Shown piece by piece: positions 17,442 to 24,803 of a stretch of DNA of 24,803 nucleotides. This DNA comes from CAJBLF01 sp964613015 (GTDB lineage: Bacteria > Patescibacteriota > Gracilibacteria > Absconditabacterales > Absconditicoccaceae), in contig CAZTFP010000020.1 of the NCBI GenBank assembly GCA_964613015.1, positions 1-24,803 on the forward strand, given 5' to 3'. The notes beneath the pieces were generated by a model. The model did not search any database and was not told the DNA's origin. It was given only the letters and a program-made list of their open reading frames with translations. Positions within the stretch are counted from its first letter, which is position 1. The number at the start of each line of letters is the position of its first letter. Made by a program: the position numbers and the translations under genes.

Positions 17442-19079
17442 ATGCTTGTACTACGTACTATGTCTACATCAACGGAAGTAGCTTTGCTTGATTTTATCAA
17501 CAAACACGTCGCTATTGTCTCTAAACAATATAAAGATACTTGTTCATCATATTTTATAGCAACAAATTCTGGGAAAAAAGAAGCGTATAAAATTGCTGGT
17601 GACATGCAATTAGCTCTAGAAAAAATCTATACCAACAAAGAAGATTTTCAACACATTAAAATGTTTGGTAAAGATAATATTCATGATCCCCTTCTCACCC
17701 GTCAGCTTGAAATCCTTTTTTTGTCGTATCAATCGAGACAAATGGATGAAGAAAAACTAAAAGAAATGGTGGAATTACAAAATAAGATAGAAAATACATT
17801 CGCTACATGTAGAGCAAAAATCGATAATAATGAATATACCGATAATCAAATAGAAGATATACTTTCTACATCTACAGACAGTGAAGAAGTAGAGAAAGCG
17901 TGGGAAGCAAGCAAAGAGATAGGTAATATAGTCGCTCCCGATGTGATTCAGATTATTCATATGCGCAATACCTTAGCCAAAGACTTATGATATAAAAATC
18001 ATCATGACATGAGTCTACGTCTAGATGAACAGGATCCTGAAGAGATCAGCACACTCTTTGATGAATTGGATACACTTACTCGCGATGCATTTATCCAAGA
18101 AAAAGAATATGTTGATGAATATCTAGCAAAGAAATTTGGTATCGAAAAATCACTCTTGATGCCTCGACATTATCAGAATAGATATTTCCAAGAAGCACCA
18201 AAAATATATCAGATTGATATTGATACCTATTATAAAGATCAGGACATAGTCGAACTTGCACGCAGGTATTATGAAAGTTTATGATTGCCCGTAGAAAGTA
18301 TTTTGAGGGTAAGTGATCTCTATGAGAGACCTTGAAAATATCAGCATGCCTACTGCATCAGTGATAAGTTATGAACCGTCCGTATACTTTGCAACATCAA
18401 ACCAAATGCTAAATGGATGAATACACAACTACATGAATTGGGTCATGCAGTGTATGATAAATTTCTTGATTACGACCATACACCATATATTTTGATTGAA
18501 CCTGCTCATACATTCACGACAGAGGCAATAGCTATGATGTTTTGAAGGTTTGCTTCCAATCCACAATGGATACAAGATATGCTTCATATATCTGAAGATG
18601 AAAAACAAAAAATTGCAGATTCATGCTTCCGTACCCTTCGCTTGGAACAATTAATTTCTTCACGTCGAATGCAGGTAATGTATCGTTTCGAAAAAAGCAT
18701 GTACGCAAATCCTGATCAAAATCTGAATAACTTACGATGGGATCTTGTAGAGAAATATCAGATGTTACACCGTCCGTCTCAGAGAGATACTGATGCAGAT
18801 CGAGCATCTAAAATCCATGTAGCGTGTTATCCTTGTTATTATCATAATTATATGCTTGGTGAATTGCTTGCTTCACAACTCTATTACCATCTGGTTTGAA
18901 ATGTAATACATTCATCGGAATATACATTTCAAAGTTTCTATAATAAGCCCCAGGTTGGTACCTATCTCAAAGAAAAAATATTTTATTCTGGACGCAAATA
19001 TCATTGGAATACGATGATTGAACAAACTACTGGTGAAAAATTGACTCCAAAATATTACGCACAACAATTTGTATCATAA
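17442..19079 (+). CDS. Zinc peptidase of the M2/M3-like gluzincin group
   Basis: 545 residues from ATG 17442; ATG 17460 would give 539 and cannot be excluded. Mostly helical, no signal peptide, so cytoplasmic peptide degradation is likely. The zinc motif HELGH is at 331-335, and the third ligand Glu is probably at 361 (TTEAIAMM). Other family blocks are AWEASKEIG, YFQEAPKIY, SDLYERPGKYQHAYC, KWMNTQLHELGHAVYDK, VEKYQ, KIHVACYPCYYHNYMLGE. Four CGA codons (18165, 18666, 18735, 18801) fall in P-x-HY, SR-x-MQVM, L-x-WDLVE and DAD-x-ASKIH. As I recall the family, each of these is a conserved Trp (PWHY, RWxxVM, WWxLVE, DWAxKIH). Conserved Arg codons nearby are CGT, AGA or AGG. This is the single best gene for the CGA=Trp case. 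Confidence 0.88.
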
Positions 19080-19103
19080 TTTTTTTACTTTTTTTCAACT
19101 TCT

Positions 19104-19655
19104 ATGAAAAAATTTCTTTTTACCCTCATATCAATCATCGTTATAAGTACTGGATATCTAGGTATAACCTACATACTACCACAGTCAAGTAAAATTCCAG
19201 CTAATCGACTTATCTACTCTGGTAACGGTATATCTTTTGCTTATCCAGAAACCTTTAGTGGTAACGTTTGGCGTCCTCTTAGTTGGCCACCCCTCGTAAA
19301 AGTAGTTCCCTTGGGTCAAGATCCGATAGGAGTTGCTTGTCCAGATATGAAAAACATTGTTATGCAGTCATGAAGTACGGAAGGTAAAACAAATAATGGT
19401 CTTATATATAATCTATATCAAGGAACTGACGTCGGTGCGGGACAACTTTATACTCTCTATTGTTTTGTCATACAATGAAATGCTAATTATTATGTATTTC
19501 CTATCACGATACATTCGACTAATGGATGTGGAAACAATAATTGTTGACCTTATTGTGGTACGCCGTATGAACAAGAATGCAAAGATTTTGACACTATACA
19601 AACAATTGTACATCCCCTCACAACACTACTCTCAACATTTAAAGTCATTCAGTAA
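19104..19655 (+). CDS. Small membrane-anchored or exported Cys-containing protein, unknown function
   Basis: 183 residues; no family recognised. An N-terminal hydrophobic segment (FLFTLISIIVISTGYLGITYIL) acts as signal or anchor, with no lipobox Cys. The mature part has Gly/Pro-rich stretches (YSGNGISFAYPETF) and a cysteine cluster near the end (CGNNNCGPYCGTP, then EC). Three glycines are TGA. The segment GISFAYP resembles small extracytoplasmic proteins of the CPR, but no function follows from that. It comes 24 nt after the peptidase and is followed by the pyrG promoter, so it is likely the last gene of the envelope run. Confidence 0.65.
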
Positions 19656-19677
19656 AGGGGTATTTTTTTGAAAACAT

Positions 19678-19705
19678 TTGTAAATACTTCTCTATTATTT
19701 ATTAT
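19678..19705 (+). promoter_or_regulatory. Candidate pyrG promoter
   Basis: TTGTAA, 16-bp spacer, TATTAT. It predicts a leader of about 100 nt before pyrG, the longest inferred leader in the window. Confidence 0.5.
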
Positions 19706-19745
19706 CCACACTATCTTAGACTAAAAAAAACCACTGTTTTTATAA

Positions 19746-19768
19746 ACTACCATAAATTACTAGGTAGT
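19746..19768 (+). promoter_or_regulatory. Hairpin in the pyrG leader
   Basis: ACTACC and GGTAGT form a 6-bp inverted repeat with an 11-nt loop, about 45 nt before the ATG. It is followed within 25 nt by a T-rich run (TCTTTTTTTATTTTTTT). A stem followed by U-rich RNA could attenuate transcription, but the distance makes this weak. Confidence 0.35.
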
Positions 19769-19814
19769 ACCAGTTGTTTCTCTTAGTCTTTTTTTATTTT
19801 TTTGGAAAAATACC

Positions 19815-21413
19815 ATGAAACTGATTTTTGTCACGGGAGGAGTAATTTCTGGTTTGGGCAAATGAATAACTGCTGCTTCTATAGGAAAACTTCTGAAAGC
19901 GTGTGGATATACGATAGATATAGTAAAAATGGATCCATATTTACAGATAGATGCAGGAACCATGTCTCCTTTTGAACACGGAGAAACCTTTGTGACCAGT
20001 GATGGATTTGAAACTGATTTAGATCTTGGACACTATGAAAGATTTATCAATCAAACTATGACCAGCAGAAGTAGCATAACATCGTGACAAATATATCTCT
20101 CCGTTATCAAAAAAGAAAGGAGGGGTGATTATCTCGGAAAGACAGTCCAGGTTATTCCTCACATCACAAATGAAATAAAAGATAGAATCAAAGATGTTGC
20201 AGCACATAATGAAGTTACAATAGTAGAGATATGAGGTACTATATGAGATATCGAATGATTACATTTTATCGAAGCGGTAAGACAACTTCATCATGAATTG
20301 GGTAGAGAAAATGTTATGATTGTACACGTGGTACCTATGATCACTGTTTCTACTTCTGGAGAAATGAAATCCAAAGCTATCCAACATTCTGTCATTAAAC
20401 TCAGAGAATTAGGTGTACATCCAAGTATACTCGTATGTAGGACACGTGAACCCATGGATAGTGAAATCAAAAATAAATTATCTATGTTTACTGATATAGA
20501 TCCCGATCATATTATAGAAGCGCTTGATCAAAAAACTATCTATCAAGTACCACTGGCATTTCAAGAACAGCAGTTACATCTTCTGATACAAAAAAGACTT
20601 TTTGGAGAACAAAGAGAACCTGATATGGAAAACTGGGAAAAATTAGTACATAAAGTTATGCATCCTCAAAAAACAATACATATTGCATTAGCAGGAAAAT
20701 ATACATATCTCACAGATAGTTATATGAGCGTTATCGAAGCGTTACAACATGCCTGAGTTGTCTTTGATAGTACTATCAAAATACATTTATTGGATACAGA
20801 ATTTTTTGAAGGAGATAATCGAGAAGGAAAAATCTTTGCCTACATCCAAGAACATGATATCAAATGATTCGTTGTCCCTGGTGGTTTTGGGTCAAGAGGA
20901 ACAGAATGAAAAATAAATATTGCCAATTATTGTAGAACAAAAAATGTCCCCTATTTGTGATTATGTTTGGGATTACAAATAGCTGTCATTTCTTTTGCAA
21001 GACATGTCTGCTGACTTTCACAGGCTAATTCTACGGAATTTGATGAAAAGACGGTAGATCCTGTAGTAGATATTATGGAAAATCAAAAAACTATTGCTAA
21101 TAAATGATGAACTATGCGTTTGGGAATGTATGAAGCAATATTGAAGACAGGAAGTAGAGTATATACTTTGTACGGTCAACCCATTATCCAAGAAAGACAT
21201 CGCCATAGATATGAAGTCAATCCTGCATATCATGAATTATTGGAAAGGAATGGAATGCTTATCAGTGGAATGTCTCCAGATGGAAAATTAGTTGAATATA
21301 TAGAATTACCTGACCACCCGTATTATACCGCTACTCAATCGCATCCAGAATTTAATTCAAGATTGGATAATCCTCATCCCCTCTTTGTCTGATTGATCAA
21401 AGCATGTTTGTAA
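19815..21413 (+). CDS. pyrG: CTP synthase
   Basis: 532 residues, full length. Converts UTP to CTP using glutamine. The synthase domain starts with KLIFVTGGVISGLGKGITAA, where Gly17 is TGA, followed by KMDPYLQIDAGTMSPFEHGE and EIGGTIGDIEG, in which three Gly are TGA. The glutamine amidotransferase domain has PGGFGSRG, the nucleophile Cys384 in LGLCLGLQ (one Gly is TGA) and the His510/Glu512 pair in SHPEF. About 13 TGA codons lie at family glycines. The single CGA (DN-x-EGKIF) is at a variable position. The gene is monocistronic by its own promoter; a weak hairpin follows. Confidence 0.97.
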
Positions 21414-21427
21414 AGGTAAAAATAACT

Positions 21428-21461
21428 ACAAACATAGTAAACTCTTTTAGTGCTAGTTTGT
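21428..21461 (+). terminator. Weak hairpin after pyrG
   Basis: ACAAAC-a-TAG pairs with CTA-GTTTGT (9 bp with one bulge, 15-nt loop), followed by TTTATATT rather than a clean T-run. A weak terminator candidate. Confidence 0.4.
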
Positions 21462-21508
21462 TTATATTAATTTGTGACTTTCATTATGTTTTCTATATTA
21501 TGAATGAT

Positions 21509-21536
21509 TTGCAAAATATATAATTTCGATTATACT
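21509..21536 (+). promoter_or_regulatory. Promoter of the DUF4389-like gene
   Basis: TTGCAA, 16-bp spacer, TATACT; expected start near 21543, 27 nt before the ATG. Confidence 0.6.
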
Positions 21537-21569
21537 ACAATATACGTGTTTTATTTTTTACTTTTTGTT

Positions 21570-21917
21570 ATGGAAGAAGTTACTCCTATGCCAACACCAA
21601 GTGTTCAGACACAAACTGTTGTCTCTACACCAGACCTTTGACCTCAAACTGTTGATTACAATCCCCCTTTTCGTAAAAAAATTTCCCGCTTATTTATTTT
21701 CCGTCCATTGTGGGTATTTATCATGATTTGGCCTTTGTATGTTTGGGGTATCTGGATTGCAATAGTCTGATTTTTGCATTTTTGGTATAAATTAATTTTA
21801 TGAAAAAGACATGAAGGTCTTTGGAAAAGACAGGTAAGATTTATGAGACATATTGTTAAATGGTATTCTTATTTTGGAGGTATTATTGATAAAAGGCCAG
21901 CATTTATAGAAGATTAA
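21570..21917 (+). CDS. Small DUF4389-like membrane protein
   Basis: 115 residues. A Thr/Pro-rich N-terminus (about 35 residues) is followed by FRKKISRLFIFRPLW, one long hydrophobic region (VFIMIWPLYVWGIWIAIVGF) and a C-terminal block WKRQVRFMRHIVKWYSYFGG ending DKRPAFIED. The pattern of a basic amphipathic stretch with aromatic residues and a terminal RPxF resembles DUF4389, a small uncharacterised membrane family. The match is by eye. It has its own promoter and a strong terminator, so it is a single-gene unit. Three glycines are TGA. No CGA/CGG is used. Confidence 0.65.
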
Positions 21918-21944
21918 TCGGATTTTGTATAATATATAAAAAAA

Positions 21945-21968
21945 ATCACCATTAAGGGTGATTTTTTT
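21945..21968. terminator. Strong hairpin terminator, T-run on both strands
   Basis: ATCACC-ATTAAG-GGTGAT with T-run after it and A-run before it, 27 bp past the DUF4389-like stop. It could end transcription from either side; the plus-strand gene is the obvious user. Confidence 0.85.
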
Positions 21969-22071
21969 TATATATGCTATAATTAGTTCTATTTATTAGA
22001 TATAAGTACTAAAAGACTAAACTCTTATAATGATTATTTGGATAAGTTAAATGATGACTATAATCGAATTT

Positions 22072-22100
22072 TTGACATTTTTATATCTTGGGGTTATAAT
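22072..22100 (+). promoter_or_regulatory. Consensus promoter of the 22134 gene
   Basis: TTGACA, 17-bp spacer, TATAAT: both boxes perfect. Expected start near 22107, 27 nt before the ATG. It is the only promoter here with a 17-bp spacer and the best match to consensus. Confidence 0.85.
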
Positions 22101-22133
22101 AAATAATGTTTCATATTCAAATTTAGATATAGA

Positions 22134-22751
22134 ATGCCTCTAGAATTGCCTGAAAGAGAAAATAAAATGCCATTTGATATTGATCATTTTTCGCCGAATG
22201 TTCAATGTCTTTGTGAAGATGAAGATTTTGTTAAAGCTTTTTTATTGGCAATACCAGACAAAGAAATACAACAAAAATTTCTTCTAAACACCTCGAATTA
22301 TAATAGTTTAAAGAAAGATTATAATCCGTATTATGTATTATTTTTCAGAAGAACATTACCTTCAAATATTCCAAAACATGAAGAACGTTGGACGGATGTC
22401 TATCCTATAGTTAAAATGGGATTAAGAAGAGAAATACCTCCTGGCCCTCATAGGATACATACTATAATTTTATGTGATTCTTTACAACATATTTTAAGTA
22501 ATTGAGAAAAGGGATGAGAAACAAATCCTTTTTCTGACGGTGAAATAGTAGTAAATTTTCCATATTATGATCAGAATACTTGTATATGTAAATTTAAACC
22601 AGCTGATGAACAAGAAGATTTAAATAGATATTTAGCAACAGAAAATCCTATAAATCAAGAACAAATACTCCATATAATCCAGAGTAAGAGGAAAGAGATG
22701 GACGAATTATTAAAAGATGGTAATGCATTTTGATCAACAAAAAAAAAGTAA
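22134..22751 (+). CDS. Hypothetical soluble protein
   Basis: 205 residues with three or four TGA=Gly codons; I recognise no family. It is hydrophilic, without signal or membrane segments. It opens with MPLELPERENKMPFDID, has three Cys in CLCEDED and CICKF contexts, and ends in a Lys/Glu-rich helix (QSKRKEMDELLKDG) and KKK. Gene-like features are a consensus promoter, a native TGA-containing frame and a following hairpin terminator. It converges with the minus-strand gene at 22906. The start at 22134 is the first usable ATG after the promoter, as ATG 22108 runs into a TAG. Confidence 0.65.
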
Positions 22752-22838
22752 CACATATCTAAAAAATATAATCAAAAAAATAATAATTTTCATCGTAATA
22801 TTTGTTAGTTTAGAACTATAATTTCTTAATATATGGAA

Positions 22839-22907
22839 TATGGAGAATTGAAAAATTAAAGATCATGTTATCTTTATAACTCGATTTTCCAGTCTCCATA
22901 TTTTTTT
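22839..22907 (+). terminator. Long imperfect hairpin between convergent genes
   Basis: TATGGAGA (22839-22846) pairs with TCTCCATA (22893-22900), with partial pairing continuing inward and a small inner hairpin (AAAGAT/ATCTTT). Seven T follow. It ends transcription of the 22134 gene and overlaps the last codon of the opposing gene. Confidence 0.7.
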
Positions 22908-23409
22908 ATATATTTCTACTATCATATGCCCAATGAAGAACCGCTTGCCTTTGTCTTTTTCTACATTCCCAATCTAATGGATAACAATTATTTCTGATTG
23001 CTTTGACATGTCTTGTCATAGCTTTTCGACGCTTGATTTGGCGTTCATCATCAGGTCCCCTTCTCCCCATATAATATCTGCAATATCGTTGAAATCGACC
23101 CCTGGGATCATCGGGGTGTATCCATCATTTTTCTTTTCGTTCATGAAGCGAAAGCGAAGCATTTACTTTAAAAAAATTGAGTTTCGGATTCTTTTTGTTA
23201 GGAGACAATTTTGCGTTAGTAAATCGATCCTCAGGGAATTCATCTCTACAATCCGTCATGTATTTCCCTCAGAATACGCCCATCTCGAGCATCTCTTGGG
23301 GAGTTAATTCTGGATGGAATATTGAAGAAAAATTCTGTCCTATGGGTTGAGTCAGATAATAGGTATAGTTTTTTTGCATGGTATCGTTGACGAGTATTTC
23401 CTTTTTCAT
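22906..23409 (-). CDS. Conserved uncharacterised protein, Trp-rich when CGA is read as Trp
   Basis: 167 residues; two TGA codons (GVFGGKY and KEKGWIH) must be Gly to keep it open. I recall an uncharacterised family with the same blocks: GVFGGKYMTDCRDEFP, then DPRG-x-FQ-x-YCRYYMGRR, DDERQIKR-x-KA and CRKRQRQAVLHWAYDSR. Five CGA codons occur (plus-strand TCG at 23224, 23137, 23095, 23086, 23026), and each falls where that family has Trp as I recall it (EDWF, EWK, GWFQWYCRYY, KRWKA). Real arginines use AGA, AGG, CGC and CGT. Very Arg- and Trp-rich ends suggest nucleic-acid contact, but the function is unknown. ATG 23409 coincides with the predicted transcription start, so the mRNA may be leaderless. 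Confidence 0.78.
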
Positions 23410-23415
23410 AAAAAA

Positions 23416-23443
23416 ATTATAGTACTTGAATATTCTTTTTCAA
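23416..23443 (-). promoter_or_regulatory. Promoter of the Trp-rich gene, apparently leaderless
   Basis: Minus strand: TTGAAA (23443-23438), 16-bp spacer, TATAAT (23421-23416). The start of transcription is expected at about 23409, exactly the A of the ATG. An inverted repeat CTTGAA/TTCAAG (23425-23430, 23439-23444) overlaps the -35 box and spacer and could be an operator. Confidence 0.7.
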
Positions 23444-23489
23444 GCAAAAAAGTTTTGTAAATTATTAAAACTCTTTTGTATATACCATA

Positions 23490-24026
23490 TTAATTACCTA
23501 GATCATATATTCTCTCCAACATCAACATCACTCGTCATCTAAGTTCTTTCATATTAGGGTTTGCTATATTATTCATGATTCATGCATCTTTGAGTGCTTG
23601 TAAATGTTTTGTATAATATACTTGATTATTGCTTACCGCATATTTTGTCCATCGTAAATATCTAGATAATACTGTACCAAATTGTGCTCTAGGTACCATG
23701 TCATTTGGATCGAATGAAGATTTAACCGTAACTCCATCAGGATGATATCCCATTAGTCCCAATTGGCATGCTTGGGTAATATATCATTTCATTTCTGTAC
23801 TTTGTGTACCGATATCATTAAACATAAGACAAGATGACTCATCTTTGAAGTTTCCTGTTCTACTAAGTACATTAACTACGAAGTCTACCATCATCTTGGC
23901 TAAATCTCTTCTCAATAAATTTCCATACATATTTACTTTGCTACATGGATCATATGTATTTTGGCGTCGCTGGAATATGTGCTTTTTTACTATATATTCC
24001 TCTGCGAAGTCGTGTCATGCCTGAAG
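23490..24026 (-). pseudogene. S-layer-homology (SLH) protein, 5' truncated
   Basis: With TGA as Gly the minus frame gives about 178 residues with SLH-type blocks: YGNLLRRDLAKMM, QACQLGLMGYHPDG, FDPNDMVPRAQFGTVLSRYL, HLQALKDAGIMNNI and MKELRG-x-VMLML. CPR genomes of this group carry SLH proteins with these motifs, thought to tether the protein to the cell wall. Coding-like sequence (GHDFAEEY, then IFQW-RQNTYDPCSKV with CGA as Trp) continues upstream of the only nearby ATG (23930) to about 24026, where TAG codons stop the frame. No signal peptide is present. The N-terminal part of the gene therefore appears lost. If ATG 23930 were used it would make a 146-residue C-terminal fragment. Two CGA codons lie at aromatic positions. 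Confidence 0.65.
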
Positions 24027-24769
24027 CTATAAAAGCTATAGAAAATACCCTCTGAGGCGATTCTAGTTGATGAGATTTTATGAATATCATGATGTATCTA
24101 AAATTACAATGGCCAATAATCATACTAAGTTTGTTTGGTTTATGGACCAAAATCAAAGAAAAAAAACTTGATGGGTGGATACTATGATGTATAGTAGTAG
24201 TGATACGAATTTTATTTTCATTGGTCAATTTCAATAGAACTATACTATTTCTAGATATCTTTGTCATCGTGTTTGCTGCTAGAGCACTTATAGAAATAAT
24301 ACGTATCAGCAAAAGGATTTGACTACAATATATCTGAATACTTTTTGCTTGCATTTTTTGTGTCTGAAATAGTATCCATTACTTATGATATGTTGCTGAT
24401 AGAAATATCCCCCTTATAAGCAAAGAAGAATTTTCTTCTATCAAATATTTGGATATGCTTATTGAAAAGAATACTATAGTGATGAATACTCATAGAAACT
24501 ATACTCCATGGATTATGTGACGAAGTCAGAGAGCATATATAAATCCTGATATGTCCGATATGGATATGTGGACCCATGCAAACTAGAATCAACGACGGAC
24601 AAATGATGGAAGTATCAAATGTGCGATGCTCAAACAAACGTATGAAACATTACATAGACCTTTGTATATCTGGATGTGATCAAATCAATTTGCAGAAAAT
24701 CTCTCCTGATGAACTTGTTTTACTCTGGTAACTCAAGGGATTACCTGGAAATTATATAAAATATTTTAA
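24017..24769 (+). pseudogene. C-terminal fragment of a polytopic membrane protein, possibly a PMT/GT39-like glycosyltransferase, with an in-frame TAG
   Basis: From ATG 24017 the frame gives hydrophobic helices (WPIIILSLFGLW, then ILGCIVVVIWILFSL and IGILFACIFCV) and a C-terminal soluble tail. That tail has SKEEFSSIKYLDMLIEKNT, NTHRNYTPWIMG and RAYINPDMSD, which recall the end of PMT/GT39-type transferases. TAG at 24584 interrupts it, yet the same frame goes on in coding style (KCAMLKQTYETLHRPLYIWM) to TAA at 24767-24769. The frame is also open upstream to before 23945, but that stretch lies antisense to SLH-coding sequence, so I prefer the later ATG. A whole protein of this type would have several hundred more residues at its N-terminus. 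The family is a guess; broken status is moderately supported. Confidence 0.5.
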
Positions 24770-24803
24770 ATATAACTATCTATTGACATTCTCTATATAA
24801 TAT
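24770..24803 (+). other. AT-rich tail with a possible -35 box at the window end
   Basis: TTGACA is at 24783-24788, but the window ends before a -10 box at 16-17 bp spacing could be judged. Confidence 0.3.

Noticed and set aside
4409..21413. Many short neighbouring open frames broken by TGA, as if a decaying or frameshifted region
   Set aside because: Joined through TGA, the pieces keep one frame, give full family lengths, and place Gly at conserved sites; this is recoding, not decay.
4409..21413. TGA as Trp (code 4) or selenocysteine
   Set aside because: TGA falls on conserved glycines such as GGQ, LGKG and GTGDRS; TGG is used for Trp and no Cys/Sec-type context or SECIS pattern was seen.
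23950..24354. Minus-strand 134-codon open frame opposite the membrane protein
   Set aside because: It is out of phase with the SLH frame and antisense to hydrophobic coding sequence with native TGA usage.
1..24803. tRNA, rRNA, CRISPR or insertion sequence
   Set aside because: I found no cloverleaf-like segment, no spaced direct-repeat array and no transposase-like frame; a covariance-model scan was not possible here.

Overview
The window reads as a genome fragment of an uncultivated Patescibacteria/CPR bacterium of the Absconditabacteria (SR1)/Gracilibacteria group. With the standard code almost every long gene is chopped by TGA. When TGA is read as glycine the pieces join into full proteins, and the TGA codons fall on family-conserved glycines (CTP synthase, RF1, VirB4, the site-2 protease). 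Release factor 1, which reads UAA and UAG, is encoded here, and the first Gly of its own GGQ motif is a TGA. A second recoding is visible: CGA and CGG sit where tryptophan is conserved, while conserved arginines use AGA, AGG, CGT or CGC. UGA=Gly with CGA/CGG=Trp has, as I recall, been predicted computationally for a clade of Absconditabacteria. DNA is AT-rich, starts lack Shine-Dalgarno sequences, and promoters look like TTGNNN-16 bp-TATANT.

Layout. (1) 1-1789: the 3' part of an aldose-1-epimerase family gene that looks like standard-code DNA, a terminator, then a C-terminal PriA-like protein lacking the ATPase lobe. (2) 1906-4107, minus strand: three TGA-free genes, one an unusual fusion of a sigma region 4-like segment with an RNA polymerase alpha-CTD, the others two small receiver-like proteins. 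(3) 4409-10282: a type IV secretion-like cluster of a VirB4 ATPase, a polytopic membrane protein, and an 886-residue exported protein with cysteine repeats followed by three pilin-like membrane hairpins. (4) 10478-12700: secG coupled to a membrane-anchored oligopeptide-binding protein.

(5) 12830-19655: an envelope-centred run of site-2 protease, prfA, a DedA protein, two tandemly duplicated glycosyltransferases, a PAP2-type phosphatase, a zinc peptidase and a small anchored Cys protein. DedA, PAP2 and the GT2 enzymes together suggest polyprenyl-phosphate recycling and surface glycan synthesis. (6) 19815-22751: pyrG, a small DUF4389-like membrane protein and an unknown protein. (7) 22906-24769: a Trp-rich conserved protein (minus), then two genes joined head to head that both appear to lack their 5' parts, an S-layer-homology protein (minus) and a membrane protein C-terminus (plus) with an in-frame TAG.

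I saw no tRNA, rRNA, CRISPR array or insertion sequence. Family assignments and conserved-residue statements come from reading and recall, not from searches.
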